Assembly (NCBI RefSeq): GCF_008042075.1
Contig: NZ_RDBN01000053.1
Coordinates: 1,419,575 to 1,452,722 of the forward strand
Length of the DNA: 33,148 nt
Reading direction: 5' to 3'
From: Streptomyces sp. UW30
GTDB taxonomy: Bacteria; Actinomycetota; Actinomycetes; Streptomycetales; Streptomycetaceae
Part shown: piece by piece, positions 16,801 to 24,262 of the stretch
How the letters are laid out: the number at the start of each line of letters is the position of its first letter
Numbering within the stretch: position 1 is the first letter of the stretch
Notes under the pieces: model-generated
Databases searched by the model: none
What the model was told of the DNA's origin: nothing
Seen by the model: only the letters and a program-made list of their open reading frames with translations
Made by a program: the position numbers and the translations under genes

Positions 16801-18709
16801 CAGGCTGTGCGAACTGGGTGAGGCCCACGCACCGGCGGCAGCCCAGGTGATCCGGGCGATCCTCGACGACCCGTTCGCCGACGGACATGACCGCAGGTAT
16901 GCGGTGGGCAGACTGGCCGGCCTCGGCGGACCGTACCTCGAACAGGCCGCGACATGGCTCCGGGCCGTCGTCGATGATCCGCGCAACGACTGGCACGATC
17001 GCGTGGCCTGCGCCGACCTGCTGACCGGACTCGGCTCGGGGTACGTCGAGCAGGCGGGCTCCGCCTGGCGCACGCTCGGCGACGACCCCGATGTGCCTGC
17101 CGGCCAGAGGGTCGCAGCGTTGGAGAAGGGTCTGCGTCGCCTCCGCGAGCTGTCCGACGCGGTGGCGACGCACCGGGTACCGGAACTCGCCTCGTCACCC
17201 GGCGCGGAGCGCGCGGGTATGCCCCTGGACGCCGGCAGGAGGCCGGCCGAGCAGGGTGAACCCTCCATCGAGATGGTGGACCGGGCCATGGGCACGCTGC
17301 TCGCTGAATCCCGGGGCGTCATCGAGCAGCGGGCCGCGGCAACCCGGTTGCTCGAGTGGGGTGAACCGCAGCTCGGCACCGCCGAACGATCGCTGCGGGA
17401 ACTGGTCGCGGCGGCCGGCACTTCGACGGCACACCGGCTCACCGCCACGTGTGGTCTGCTCCTTCTCGACCGCCTCCGTCTTCCGACGGACACCTCGCTG
17501 TTCCGGACGCTGCTCACCTCCCCGTCCGTCCACGCAGGCCTGCGTGAGCAGGCGGTGGAGGCGCTGCGAGCCGCCGGCGAGGGGTACCTCGACCAGTTCG
17601 CGCCCGACCTGGCCCGCGTCCTGTGCGACCCCGGTGGCGGCGCGGCGGACCGCCACGCCGCCGCGGACTCCCTGGCGCACTTCGGCTCGGCCCACCTCGC
17701 GAAAGCGGCGTCCGTGCTGTCCGCCGGCATGACCCGGCCGGACGCCTCTGCGCGGACCCGGCGCGACGCCGCGCGCGGTCTGCTGCTGCTCGGCGGACCG
17801 CACGTGCCCGTCGACACCGACGTGCTGCGGGCGGTCGTCGCCGACCGGGGCACGAGCCCCGGTGAACGGCTGCGGGCCGTCGACATCCTGGTCGGCCTCG
17901 ACCGTGACTACGCCGAGGAGGCAGCGCGCGTGCTGCACGCCGTGGCCACCCAGCGGCGAGTCGAGGAGGACGACTTCGAGCGCGCCGTGGAGCTGCTGCT
18001 CCGGCTCGGCGAGCGCCACCGGCCGCAGGCGGTGCGCGCACTGTGCACCGCCCTGCGGCGTTGGCACCACGGAGACCTCGCGGCCGAGGTCATGGCCGGT
18101 CTCGGCGAGCCGTGCACCGGCCTCGCGGCGAAGGCGATCCGCAAGGCGGCCCGCCGCCGGTGGGTCTCCTCGTACGACCGCGAGGAGATGGCCGAGGCAC
18201 TCGTCGAGTTCGGCGAGCAGTACAAGCCGGACGCCGCCCGGATCCTGCGCGGCATCATCAGCCGGCCAGGGGCCGAGTACTTCGAACGTGCGATGGCGGC
18301 GAAGGAGCTGGCGGAGCTCGGTGAGCCGTACGTGGACATGGCGGCGAAGGCCCTCGCCCGGGCCCCGCTCGGTCGCCTGGACCGCGCGGACAACCAGCAG
18401 GAGCTGGCCGACTTCCTCATCTCCCTGGGCCGGGCCCACTGGCCCGAGGCGGCAAAGGTGCTCCTCGGCATCGTCGACGGACGCACGTCCGACTCCGACG
18501 ACCTGGACAGGGCGGTGACGACCCTGAGCCGCCTCGGAGAGGAGTTCAGGGCACCGACCCTGCGCGCCCTGCGAAGGGCAGCGCGCGACCGCGACGACGC
18601 GGCCGAGGCACTGGCGGCGCTGGAGAGCCGGGCTCCCGGGGATCCCGGGAGCCCGGGAACCGGCCTCAGCGGCCCACCGCCAGCCCAGCCCCCTCCAGTC
18701 GCACCCTGA
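13844..18709 (+). CDS. Trypsin-NACHT-HEAT repeat protein (NLR-like conflict/defence protein)
   Basis: A 1621-residue protein with no signal peptide. Residues about 12-215 form a trypsin-like serine protease with a full triad: H46 (TAAHAV), D84 (GRDLALL) and S172 (GFSGAG). A linker (220-360, partly low complexity) leads to a NACHT-type STAND NTPase: Walker A GPGAGKST (377-384, K382), Walker B LVLVDALDE (451-459) and the sensor-like VTTRH (488-492). From about residue 830 to 1600 it is built from some 18-19 HEAT-like repeats of about 40 residues (LGxxYxxxAAxxL). This is effector-switch-sensor architecture: repeats sense, NACHT oligomerises, protease acts. A TTA codon (codon 57, bases 14012-14014) predicts bldA control. 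The 3' end overlaps the convergent DUF2993 gene by 44 bases. Function in phage defence or self/non-self recognition is inferred. Confidence 0.9.
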   Translation: MVNPPDRTPNPLDRVVQIVGRGPDDRPFFVASGLLLVGDLAITAAHAVQDATWRYELRPVSPVHHGRPATPLPVRRVVPHAGRDLALLVLDTERGTLPPLRFAELPYEMGQIAVHAVGFPQFTVEDSRPRSHQIDATVQLGSDRTRHQFQLAQHTSDPPAGAPGTSPWAGFSGAGILTKREGLLAGIATSHRLAGGRRSTTGTDLSALTDPAFLALLAEHGVEPAPVPVRPPTVRAPGPAHWLPDDVRAVLSRQRKAADELPHRFRQDRRPRRLTAVYVRQLLSRQQEEKVAGEPTDGVGADARHVGGLAPPHGLEGASGPPSPAGPGRARGLGPTSGSGTAKHATAVGPPRRLEQVLAHDESGRESGAAHALVEAGPGAGKSTLLHSCALDFGDAALASATGHGRLVPLWVTATRLTGPEHSLESAVAAATGLDTGNGTLPRLPHGARWLVLVDALDEVHHDRRSRLIHLLADQAAGEQPDGLRMLVTTRHDPEGREELSRAGFQPYVLDPFDRQRLEEFAHTWFRDSRGDSEGPDPAAEFLRQIDDTGIGDLLRNPLLATVTAVVFENAADRPLPDNRWALYEEYRAHLRATKREQVGELWHDLAERASGTRHGPHAVTQLRERIEELLEHLAYAQIADGARDLPQVARRWWEETATDADGRHFGAVPPLDGWPDAITDALLGTGMFVRRGRDLDFLHTTFTEHLAAQRLADRLPDAFDPGAYQWRTTIVAASGRGAHPLAELHRTALVHYGHRHRGGGQALLDWLQQGPDDDQLLAGELLAEGCPAQDVHYQRFLATMEIPRGADTEATAWDLLGLMRNAGVTAYLRDSARGTGPRRVWAAMALMTHDAASAALALRRMATDPAVSPELLADAAKYLVEYHPEHTAEAAAALHGVLGHPRAHAWDRTDAAALLATLGDEYVAQAAAALIALVDGAGSGEFAGGRAIEQLAKLGGEYERESARRMVRLAAAPTTSPFQRMEWVRRLCELGEAHAPAAAQVIRAILDDPFADGHDRRYAVGRLAGLGGPYLEQAATWLRAVVDDPRNDWHDRVACADLLTGLGSGYVEQAGSAWRTLGDDPDVPAGQRVAALEKGLRRLRELSDAVATHRVPELASSPGAERAGMPLDAGRRPAEQGEPSIEMVDRAMGTLLAESRGVIEQRAAATRLLEWGEPQLGTAERSLRELVAAAGTSTAHRLTATCGLLLLDRLRLPTDTSLFRTLLTSPSVHAGLREQAVEALRAAGEGYLDQFAPDLARVLCDPGGGAADRHAAADSLAHFGSAHLAKAASVLSAGMTRPDASARTRRDAARGLLLLGGPHVPVDTDVLRAVVADRGTSPGERLRAVDILVGLDRDYAEEAARVLHAVATQRRVEEDDFERAVELLLRLGERHRPQAVRALCTALRRWHHGDLAAEVMAGLGEPCTGLAAKAIRKAARRRWVSSYDREEMAEALVEFGEQYKPDAARILRGIISRPGAEYFERAMAAKELAELGEPYVDMAAKALARAPLGRLDRADNQQELADFLISLGRAHWPEAAKVLLGIVDGRTSDSDDLDRAVTTLSRLGEEFRAPTLRALRRAARDRDDAAEALAALESRAPGDPGSPGTGLSGPPPAQPPPVAP
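14012..14014 (+). promoter_or_regulatory. TTA codon (bldA-dependent translation)
   Basis: Codon 57 of the trypsin-NACHT-HEAT gene (Leu in RYELRP) is TTA. I found no other TTA codon in any annotated gene of the window. In Streptomyces TTA is read only by the developmentally regulated bldA tRNA, so full-length protein should be made mainly late in growth or during differentiation. Confidence 0.85.
18631..18653. terminator. Hairpin at convergent, overlapping gene ends
   Basis: GGCTCCCGGG (18631-18640) and CCCGGGAGCC (18644-18653) are perfect 10-bp arms around a 3-base loop, followed by CGGGAACC. It lies inside the last codons of the NACHT gene and just past the stop of the leftward DUF2993 gene. 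It is therefore best placed to stop the leftward transcript. Confidence 0.6.
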
Positions 18710-19880
18710 TCCCGTCCTTCTCCACCCGCACGTCCCGCAGCCGCACCTGCCCGCTCGGCGGTTCCGGAAGGCGGAAGCCCAGGGACAGCTGGTCGGTGAG
18801 GACCGGGCGGGTGAGGCGGGGCAGGGCGTCCAGGAGGGCGGGGTCGAAGCCGAGGAGGGCCAGGAGCTTCGGGTGCTCCAGGGCCAGGTCGATCAGGTTC
18901 AGGCGCATGGCCTGGCGCAGGAAGCGCGGGGTGCCGATCAGGTCGGTGAGCTTGGACTCGTTGCGCAGGGCCTCTTGGACCAGGGAGTCGGGCACGCCCA
19001 GCCGCCGTACCACCGACGGGATGGACAGCAGCGCCTTCGCCTTGCGGGTCTCGTGGGCGAGACGCGCCACCGACGTGCGGCTCAGGTGCAGGCCCTGCGC
19101 GGTGCGGGCGCCGGGGCGATACGTGGCCAGGTCGCCGATGTCCAGGCGCATTCCGCCGATGTGCGTCGCGATGCCGCGCTCGCCGTTGCGCACGATCCGG
19201 GCCTCGGCGCGCAGCCGTAGGTCATGCCCGGCGACCGGCAGGGTGCCGCGCGCCCGGACCCGGTCGTGGCCCTCACCGGTGAACGTCACCTGGGACGCGC
19301 CGAGTTCGCGGTTCAGGTCGGCGAAGGAGAGCAGGACGTCGCCCTCCAGATGGGGGACGTCGGCGCCGCGCACCGAGGTCGGACCGTCGGTGTCCAGTCG
19401 TACGTCTGTCGCCGTCGCCGTCACCTGGGCCAGCGAGACCCGGTCGGCGGCCACGTCGGGGACGGTCACCTTGACCGAGTCCAGCCGTTCGTCGGCGAGT
19501 TGGGTGAGGAAGGGGAAGCCGTCGATCTCGACCTCGGGTGCCGCCGCCAGATGCAGGCGGTCCTTGAGGGTGTCCGCGGCTCTGCGTTCGGCGTAGAGCA
19601 GTGCCCAGCGGTCGGCCAGGGTGAGGAACGAGGCGAGGACGACGAGGCCGACGACCGCTTTCAGTGCGAGCGGAAGGCCCGCGAAACGGCCGCGCCGCCG
19701 ACGGCGGCCGGTGCGGCGATGGTTGGGCGGGGCCCAGGGATCGTCCTGGGCACCCGCCTCCTGCGGCGGTTCCTCTATGTCCTCGACAAGGAACTGATCA
19801 AGGGGACCGTTGTCCAGCCTGCCCAATTCTTCGTAGGGGTTTGTATAAGGATGCGCCGTTATGTGGTGGGGGGAACGCAT
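18666..19880 (-). CDS. DUF2993 (LmeA-like) membrane-anchored protein
   Basis: Protein of 404 residues. An acidic/proline-rich cytoplasmic N terminus and an Arg-rich stretch (RRTGRRRRRGR) precede one membrane segment at about 67-90 (LPLALKAVVGLVVLASFLTLAD). A large extracytoplasmic domain follows, typical of the actinobacterial DUF2993 family: hydrophobic beta-rich sequence with repeated VTxxDVRLD and VxGHDLRLRAEARI patterns and the sequence IDGFPFLTQL. Some family members (LmeA) bind phospholipids and aid envelope lipoglycan assembly in mycobacteria, so a lipid-binding envelope role is inferred. The start ATG 19878-19880 is the only long-frame ATG; the first 45 residues could be over-called. 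Its 3' end overlaps the convergent NACHT gene. Confidence 0.85.
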   Translation of the reverse strand: MRSPHHITAHPYTNPYEELGRLDNGPLDQFLVEDIEEPPQEAGAQDDPWAPPNHRRTGRRRRRGRFAGLPLALKAVVGLVVLASFLTLADRWALLYAERRAADTLKDRLHLAAAPEVEIDGFPFLTQLADERLDSVKVTVPDVAADRVSLAQVTATATDVRLDTDGPTSVRGADVPHLEGDVLLSFADLNRELGASQVTFTGEGHDRVRARGTLPVAGHDLRLRAEARIVRNGERGIATHIGGMRLDIGDLATYRPGARTAQGLHLSRTSVARLAHETRKAKALLSIPSVVRRLGVPDSLVQEALRNESKLTDLIGTPRFLRQAMRLNLIDLALEHPKLLALLGFDPALLDALPRLTRPVLTDQLSLGFRLPEPPSGQVRLRDVRVEKDGIRVRLEGAGLAVGR

Positions 19881-19960
19881 CGGCCCATCCGACCATGTAC
19901 ACGCCCCCCACCCGCAACCTCTACCGGAGGTTTGCGATCTAGTTCACGCCACTTCACGCA

Positions 19961-21778
19961 CTACTGGACGACGGTGATCCGCTTCGCCGCCGGCGGCTGA
20001 ATCGGGTTCGTGGCCGTGGAGTTGGCCGTCAGGTACTTCTCCAGCACCGTCAGATCGTCCGTGCCGACCAGGTCGTTGGTGCCCTGGCCCAGCGTCGGGA
20101 AGCCGTCGCCGCCGCCCGCGAGGAAGTTGTTCGTCGCGACACGGTAGGTGGCCGCCGGGTCGATGGCCGCACCGTTCAGCTTGACGGAGTCCGCCACCAC
20201 ACGGTCCGCACCCGACTTCGTCAGGTCCAGCGTGTACGTCAGGCCCGAGGAGATCTGGAGGATCTTCGGGGAGGCCGCGTTCGTACCGCTGACCTGCTCC
20301 TTGAGCACCTGGACCAGCTGTGCGCCGGTGAGGTCCTGGAGGTTGACCGTGTTGGAGAACGGCTGCACGGTGAAGCCCTCGGCGTAGGTCACCACGCCGT
20401 CGCCCTCGGCGCCCTTGGCCGCGAAGGTCAGCGGCGCCCGGATGCCGCCGGGGTTCATCAGCGCCAGGTCGGCCTCCGCGTCCAGCTCCTTGCCGTACGC
20501 CAGCTGCGCGTCCGCGATCAGGTCGCCGAGCGGGGACTCGGTGCCGGAGTTCGGGATGTCGGCGGAGATGTAGCCGATCGCGCGGTTGCCGATGGGCGCC
20601 GCGAGGGTGTTCCACTGCGAGATCAGCGCGGTCATGTCGGGCGCCTTGGCGACGTCCCGGGTGACCACGTGGTTCGCGGACTTCACGGCCGTACGTGCGA
20701 TGTCGCCGGTGAAGCGGTCGTACGTCAGCGTGGTGTCGGTGTAGAGCCGGCCGAAGGACGCCGCCGAGGTGACCATGCGGGGCTTGCCCGACGGGTCGGG
20801 GATCGTGCAGACGTAGGCCGCGTGCGTGTGGCCCGTCACCAGCGCGTCCACGGACGGCGTGATGTTCTTGGCGATGTCGGCGATCGGGCCGGAGATGCCG
20901 TCGCCCGCGCCCGGGGAGTCGCAGTTGTAGTTGTACGCGCCCGAGGCCGGGAGGCCGCCCTCGTGGATGAGCGCGACGATCGACTTCACGCCCTGGCGCT
21001 GGAGCACCTTGGCGTACTTGTTGATCGTCTCGACCTCGTCCTTGAACTTCAGGCCCTTGACGCCCTCGGCGGAGACGACGCCCGGGGTGTCCTCCAGGGT
21101 CACGCCGATGAAGCCGACCTTGACGTCCTTCTTCTTCCACACCCAGTAGGGCTTGAGGATCGGCTTGCCGGTCTTCTCGTCGAGGACGTTCGCGGCGAGG
21201 TAGGGGAAGTCGGCGCCCTCGAACTCCTTGTCCGTGTAGCAGCCGGCCGTCGGGTGGCAGCCGCCGTTCTGCAGGCGGGCCAGTTCCTTGCGGCCCTCGT
21301 CGAACTCGTGGTTGCCGACCGAGGTGACGTCCAGGTCGAGCTTGTTCAGCGCGTCGATGGTGGGCTCGTCGTGGAAGAGGCCCGAGATCAGCGGGGAGGC
21401 GCCGACCATGTCGCCGCCGGCCGCGGTGATGGAGTACTTGTTGCCCTCGCGGGCCTGGCGCAGGTGCGTGGCGAGGTACTCCACGCCGCCCGCGTCGATG
21501 GTCTTGGTCGTGCCGTCCGCCTGCAGCTCGGTGACCCGGCCGGAGGAGCCGGCCGGCGGCTCCAGGTTGCCGTGCAGGTCGTTGAAGGACAGCAGCTGGA
21601 CGTCCTGGTAGCGGCTGAAGTGGCTCCCGCCGCCGTGCTTCTGCGAGCTCTCCCCCGCCGACGCCGACGCCGTCGCGGGAAGCGCGGCGGCGAGCGCGCC
21701 GGCCGTGGCGAGTGCGGCGGCGGTCGCGACGAATGCGTACGTACGGCGTCTGCGGTGCTGGTGGGATGTGGCTGACAT
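19961..21778 (-). CDS. Secreted 5'-nucleotidase / metallophosphatase (UshA-like)
   Basis: Protein of 605 residues with an N-terminal export signal (HRRRRTYAFVATAAALATAGALAAALPATASA). The metallophosphatase domain (about 55-300) shows the two-metal site: LLSFNDLHGN (D67, H69), GGDMVGASP (D123), GNHEFD (N156, H157) and VTGHTHAAYVC. The C-terminal 5'-nucleotidase domain (about 370-575) has NPGGIRAPL and NNFLAGGGDGFPTLGQG, which form the nucleotide pocket. It should hydrolyse extracellular nucleotides and release phosphate and nucleosides. The ATG 21778 follows a G-rich ribosome site (AGGGGGGCGG). An open frame continues upstream to 21967 but overlaps the divergent mshD start and puts the signal peptide internally. 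No sortase motif is present, so it is probably released. Confidence 0.93.
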   Translation of the reverse strand: MSATSHQHRRRRTYAFVATAAALATAGALAAALPATASASAGESSQKHGGGSHFSRYQDVQLLSFNDLHGNLEPPAGSSGRVTELQADGTTKTIDAGGVEYLATHLRQAREGNKYSITAAGGDMVGASPLISGLFHDEPTIDALNKLDLDVTSVGNHEFDEGRKELARLQNGGCHPTAGCYTDKEFEGADFPYLAANVLDEKTGKPILKPYWVWKKKDVKVGFIGVTLEDTPGVVSAEGVKGLKFKDEVETINKYAKVLQRQGVKSIVALIHEGGLPASGAYNYNCDSPGAGDGISGPIADIAKNITPSVDALVTGHTHAAYVCTIPDPSGKPRMVTSAASFGRLYTDTTLTYDRFTGDIARTAVKSANHVVTRDVAKAPDMTALISQWNTLAAPIGNRAIGYISADIPNSGTESPLGDLIADAQLAYGKELDAEADLALMNPGGIRAPLTFAAKGAEGDGVVTYAEGFTVQPFSNTVNLQDLTGAQLVQVLKEQVSGTNAASPKILQISSGLTYTLDLTKSGADRVVADSVKLNGAAIDPAATYRVATNNFLAGGGDGFPTLGQGTNDLVGTDDLTVLEKYLTANSTATNPIQPPAAKRITVVQ

Positions 21779-21923
21779 CCGCCCCCCTGTGGGTCGTGAG
21801 TGACATGGCCCCGTCGGGCGGCAGCCTAGAGTCAACGCGCGTAGCGCGACAGGGGGTTCCGGGTTACACCTTGATTGCTTCTGTGCCGGGACTTTGCCCG
21901 GACCGCGCCTTACCCTCGTACGC

Positions 21924-22850
21924 ATGACCAGCGACGACACCGCACACCCCCTCCCCATCCGCGCCATCGAGACCTACTCCGCGCTCTCCCCCGAGCAGAC
22001 CGAGGCCGTACTGGAGCTGCTGGCGGAGGCCGCCCGGAACGACGGGCAGCAGGCGGTGTCCGAGCAGGGGCGGCTCCAGTTGCGCGGAGGGGAGCGCGAA
22101 GGCGTCTCGCATCTGCTGCTGACCGTCGGCGAGGAACTCGTCGGCTACGCCCAGTTGGAGGACACCGACCCGATCGAGGCCCCGGCCGCCGAGCTGGTCG
22201 TCCACCCCTCGCACCGCGGTAACGGCCACGGCCGCGCGCTGGGCTCGGCCCTGCTCGGCGCGTCCGGCAAGCGGCTGCGGGTGTGGGCCCACGGCGGCCA
22301 CTCCGCGGCCCGCCATCTCTCCCAGGTCCTGGGCCTGACCCTGTTCCGCGAACTGCGCCAGATGCGCCGCCCGCTCGCGGACCTGAACCTGCCCGACCCG
22401 GTGCTCCCCGAGGGCGTCACGGTCCGCACCTTCGTGCCCGGCCAGGACGACGCGGCCTGGCTCGCCGTGAACGCCGCCGCCTTCGCCCACCACCCCGAGC
22501 AGGGCTCCCTCGCCCAGCGCGACCTCGACGACCGCAGGGCCGAGGCGTGGTTCGACCCTGAGGGGTTCTTCCTGGCGGAGCGGGACGGCGAACTCATCGG
22601 CTTCCACTGGACGAAGGTCCACGCGGAGGAGGGGCTCGGCGAGGTGTACGTCCTCGGCGTCCGCCCGGGCGCCCAGGGCGGCGGCCTGGGCAAGGCCCTG
22701 ACGACGATCGGCCTGCGGCACCTGGCGGCCCAGGGCCTGCCCACGGCGATGCTCTATGTCGACGCGGACAACAAGGCGGCGGTGTCGGTGTACGAGCGGC
22801 TCGGATTCACGACGTACGAGACGGACCTCATGTACCGGACCGAGACCTGA
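21924..22850 (+). CDS. mshD: Mycothiol synthase (MshD)
   Basis: Last enzyme of mycothiol synthesis, acetylating Cys-GlcN-Ins with acetyl-CoA in the cytoplasm. The 308 residues form two GNAT domains, as in known MshD (about 315 residues). The N-terminal domain (about 8-145) has acetyl-CoA motif LVVHPSHRGNGHGRALGSALL. The C-terminal domain (about 160-308) has VYVLGVRPGAQGGGLGKAL and the characteristic MLYVDADNKAAVSVYERLGF ending. I start at ATG 21924, which removes ten in-frame codons present from 21894. No Shine-Dalgarno sequence precedes it, so the mRNA may be leaderless or nearly so. It diverges from the nucleotidase gene and ends at a tandem repeat and a terminator. Mycothiol is restricted to actinobacteria. 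Confidence 0.93.
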   Translation: MTSDDTAHPLPIRAIETYSALSPEQTEAVLELLAEAARNDGQQAVSEQGRLQLRGGEREGVSHLLLTVGEELVGYAQLEDTDPIEAPAAELVVHPSHRGNGHGRALGSALLGASGKRLRVWAHGGHSAARHLSQVLGLTLFRELRQMRRPLADLNLPDPVLPEGVTVRTFVPGQDDAAWLAVNAAAFAHHPEQGSLAQRDLDDRRAEAWFDPEGFFLAERDGELIGFHWTKVHAEEGLGEVYVLGVRPGAQGGGLGKALTTIGLRHLAAQGLPTAMLYVDADNKAAVSVYERLGFTTYETDLMYRTET

Positions 22851-22900
22851 CAGGACCTGACAGGACCTGACACGGACTGACAGGACCTGACACACACTGA
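22841..22900 (+). repeat. 10-bp tandem repeat at the end of mshD
   Basis: Six imperfect copies of CAGGACCTGA in tandem (units such as CAGGACCTGA, CACGGACTGA, CACACACTGA) start in the last codons of mshD and fill the 3' untranslated region. The mshD stop is one of the TGAs in the repeat. It probably arose by slippage. Confidence 0.85.
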
Positions 22901-22912
22901 CTTCTGACGCAT

Positions 22913-22946
22913 AAGGGGCGGCGACCTTGACGCCGCCCCTTTCTTT
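22913..22946 (+). terminator. Rho-independent terminator after mshD
   Basis: AAGGGGCGGCG (22913-22923) pairs perfectly with CGCCGCCCCTT (22931-22941) around a 7-base loop and is followed by TCTTT. It ends mshD and insulates the GntR operon. Confidence 0.88.
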
Positions 22947-22949
22947 GGA

Positions 22950-22983
22950 CCACCCTTTCACTACTCAATTAGTGAAAGGGTGG
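22950..22983. promoter_or_regulatory. 34-bp palindromic operator of the GntR operon
   Basis: CCACCCTTTCACTA (22950-22963) and its exact complement (22970-22983) flank a 6-base AT-rich centre, directly upstream of the regulator start. A TTGGAC at 22945-22950 could be the -35 element and the palindrome centre would cover the -10. The core CACTA...TAGTG resembles the operators of YtrA-type GntR repressors. Autorepression is inferred. Confidence 0.8.
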
Positions 22984-22991
22984 TGGAACGG

Positions 22992-23378
22992 ATGGTCGAG
23001 TACCGCATCGACCGGCGCTCCGGCGTCGCCACCTACGTGCAGATCGTCCAGCAGACCAAACAGGCCCTGAGACTGGGCCTGTTGGAGCCGGGCGACAAGC
23101 TGCCCACGGCCCGTGAGGTCGTCGAGGCGACCGCCATCAACCCCAACACCGTGCTCAAGGCCTACCGCGAACTGGAACGCGAAGGCCTGGTCGAGGCACG
23201 GCGGGGACTCGGCACGTTCGTGCGACGCGGACTGAACACCGCGCCGGCGGACTCGCCGCTGCGCGCCGAACTGGACGCCTGGGCAGCACGGGCCCGCGAG
23301 GCCGGGCTGGACCGCGACGACGTGGACGCGCTCTTCACTTCCGTACTGGACACGCACTTCAAGGGGGACGAGTCATGA
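22992..23378 (+). CDS. YtrA-subfamily GntR transcriptional regulator
   Basis: Short GntR repressor of 128 residues: an N-terminal winged helix-turn-helix (about 1-75; YRIDRRSGVATYVQIVQQTK, LPTAREVVEATAINPNTVLKAYRELEREGL) with only a short helical tail (about 90-125) for dimerisation. That is the YtrA type, which usually heads ABC transporter operons. I start at ATG 22992 (MVEYRIDRRSG). Two in-frame GTGs at 22980 and 22983 fall in or at the edge of the operator palindrome. The stop TGA overlaps the ATG of the ABC ATPase gene (ATGA). It likely represses its own four-gene operon until a cell-envelope signal or ligand releases it, as in ytr systems. Confidence 0.9.
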   Translation: MVEYRIDRRSGVATYVQIVQQTKQALRLGLLEPGDKLPTAREVVEATAINPNTVLKAYRELEREGLVEARRGLGTFVRRGLNTAPADSPLRAELDAWAARAREAGLDRDDVDALFTSVLDTHFKGDES

Positions 23379-24262
23379 CCGAGACCGCCATCGAGGCGGC
23401 CGCGCTGAGCAAGGGGTTCGGCCGGCGCCGCAAGCAGGCGCTGGACGACTGCTCCTTCCGGCTCCCGGTAGGCAGCGTGTGCGCCGTCGTCGGGTCGAAC
23501 GGCGCGGGCAAGTCGACCCTGCTCTCGCTCGCCGCTGGGCTGCTGCGCCCCACCGACGGCACGCTCACCGTCTTCGGTCAGGCCCCGGCGGCCGTCCGTG
23601 AGCGGGTCGCCTACCTCGCCCAGGACAAGCCCCTGCACCCCCAGCTCACCGTCGCCGACACCCTGCGCTTCGGCCGCGAGCTGAACCCCCGCCACTGGGA
23701 CGACCGGGTCGCGCAGCGGATCGTCACCGAGGGCGACCTGGAACCGGACGCCAAGATCCGCACGCTCTCCGGCGGCCAGCGCACCCGCGTCGCGCTCGCC
23801 CTCGCCCTCGGCAAGCGCCCCGAACTGCTGCTCCTGGACGAGGCGATGGCCGACCTCGACCCGCTCGCCCGGCATCAGCTGATGGCGGCGCTGATGGCGG
23901 ACGCCGCCGAGCACGGCACCACGGTTGTCATGTCCTCGCATGTCGTGGCCGAACTCGACGGCGCCTGCGACCACCTCCTGCTGCTCGGCTCCGGCCGCGT
24001 CCGCCTCGCGGGCCCGCTGGACGACCTGCTCGCCGCGCACCGCCTCGTCACCGGCCGCGCCGACGCCTCCCTGGACGCGCACACCGTGATCGAATCCCGC
24101 ACCACCGGTCGCCAACTCACCGCGCTGATACGGCCTTCAGGCCCCCTCGGCGACGGCTGGCAGTCCACCGCCCCGACCCTGGAGGAGCTGGTCCTGGCGC
24201 ATCTGCGCGCCCCGCAGGCCCCGGCCCTCCGCCTCGACGACGCGCTGGAGGCCGCCGTATGA
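23375..24262 (+). CDS. ABC transporter ATP-binding protein
   Basis: ATPase subunit of 295 residues. Walker A GSNGAGKST (about 40-48), Q-loop AYLAQD (Q83), signature LSGGQ (131-135), Walker B LLLLDE (151-156) and H-loop SSH (H189) are all present. The segment after Walker B reads DEAMADLDP in place of the usual DEPxxGLDP. The C-terminal 80 residues form the extension seen in ATPases of the CcmA/YtrB type. It is translationally coupled at both ends (ATGA overlaps) to the regulator and the first permease, so one regulator-controlled operon is evident. It should power the two membrane proteins downstream. Confidence 0.93.
   Translation: MTETAIEAAALSKGFGRRRKQALDDCSFRLPVGSVCAVVGSNGAGKSTLLSLAAGLLRPTDGTLTVFGQAPAAVRERVAYLAQDKPLHPQLTVADTLRFGRELNPRHWDDRVAQRIVTEGDLEPDAKIRTLSGGQRTRVALALALGKRPELLLLDEAMADLDPLARHQLMAALMADAAEHGTTVVMSSHVVAELDGACDHLLLLGSGRVRLAGPLDDLLAAHRLVTGRADASLDAHTVIESRTTGRQLTALIRPSGPLGDGWQSTAPTLEELVLAHLRAPQAPALRLDDALEAAV

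Noticed and set aside
22841..22900. Tandem repeat considered as CRISPR
   Set aside because: 10-base contiguous units without spacers and no cas genes.
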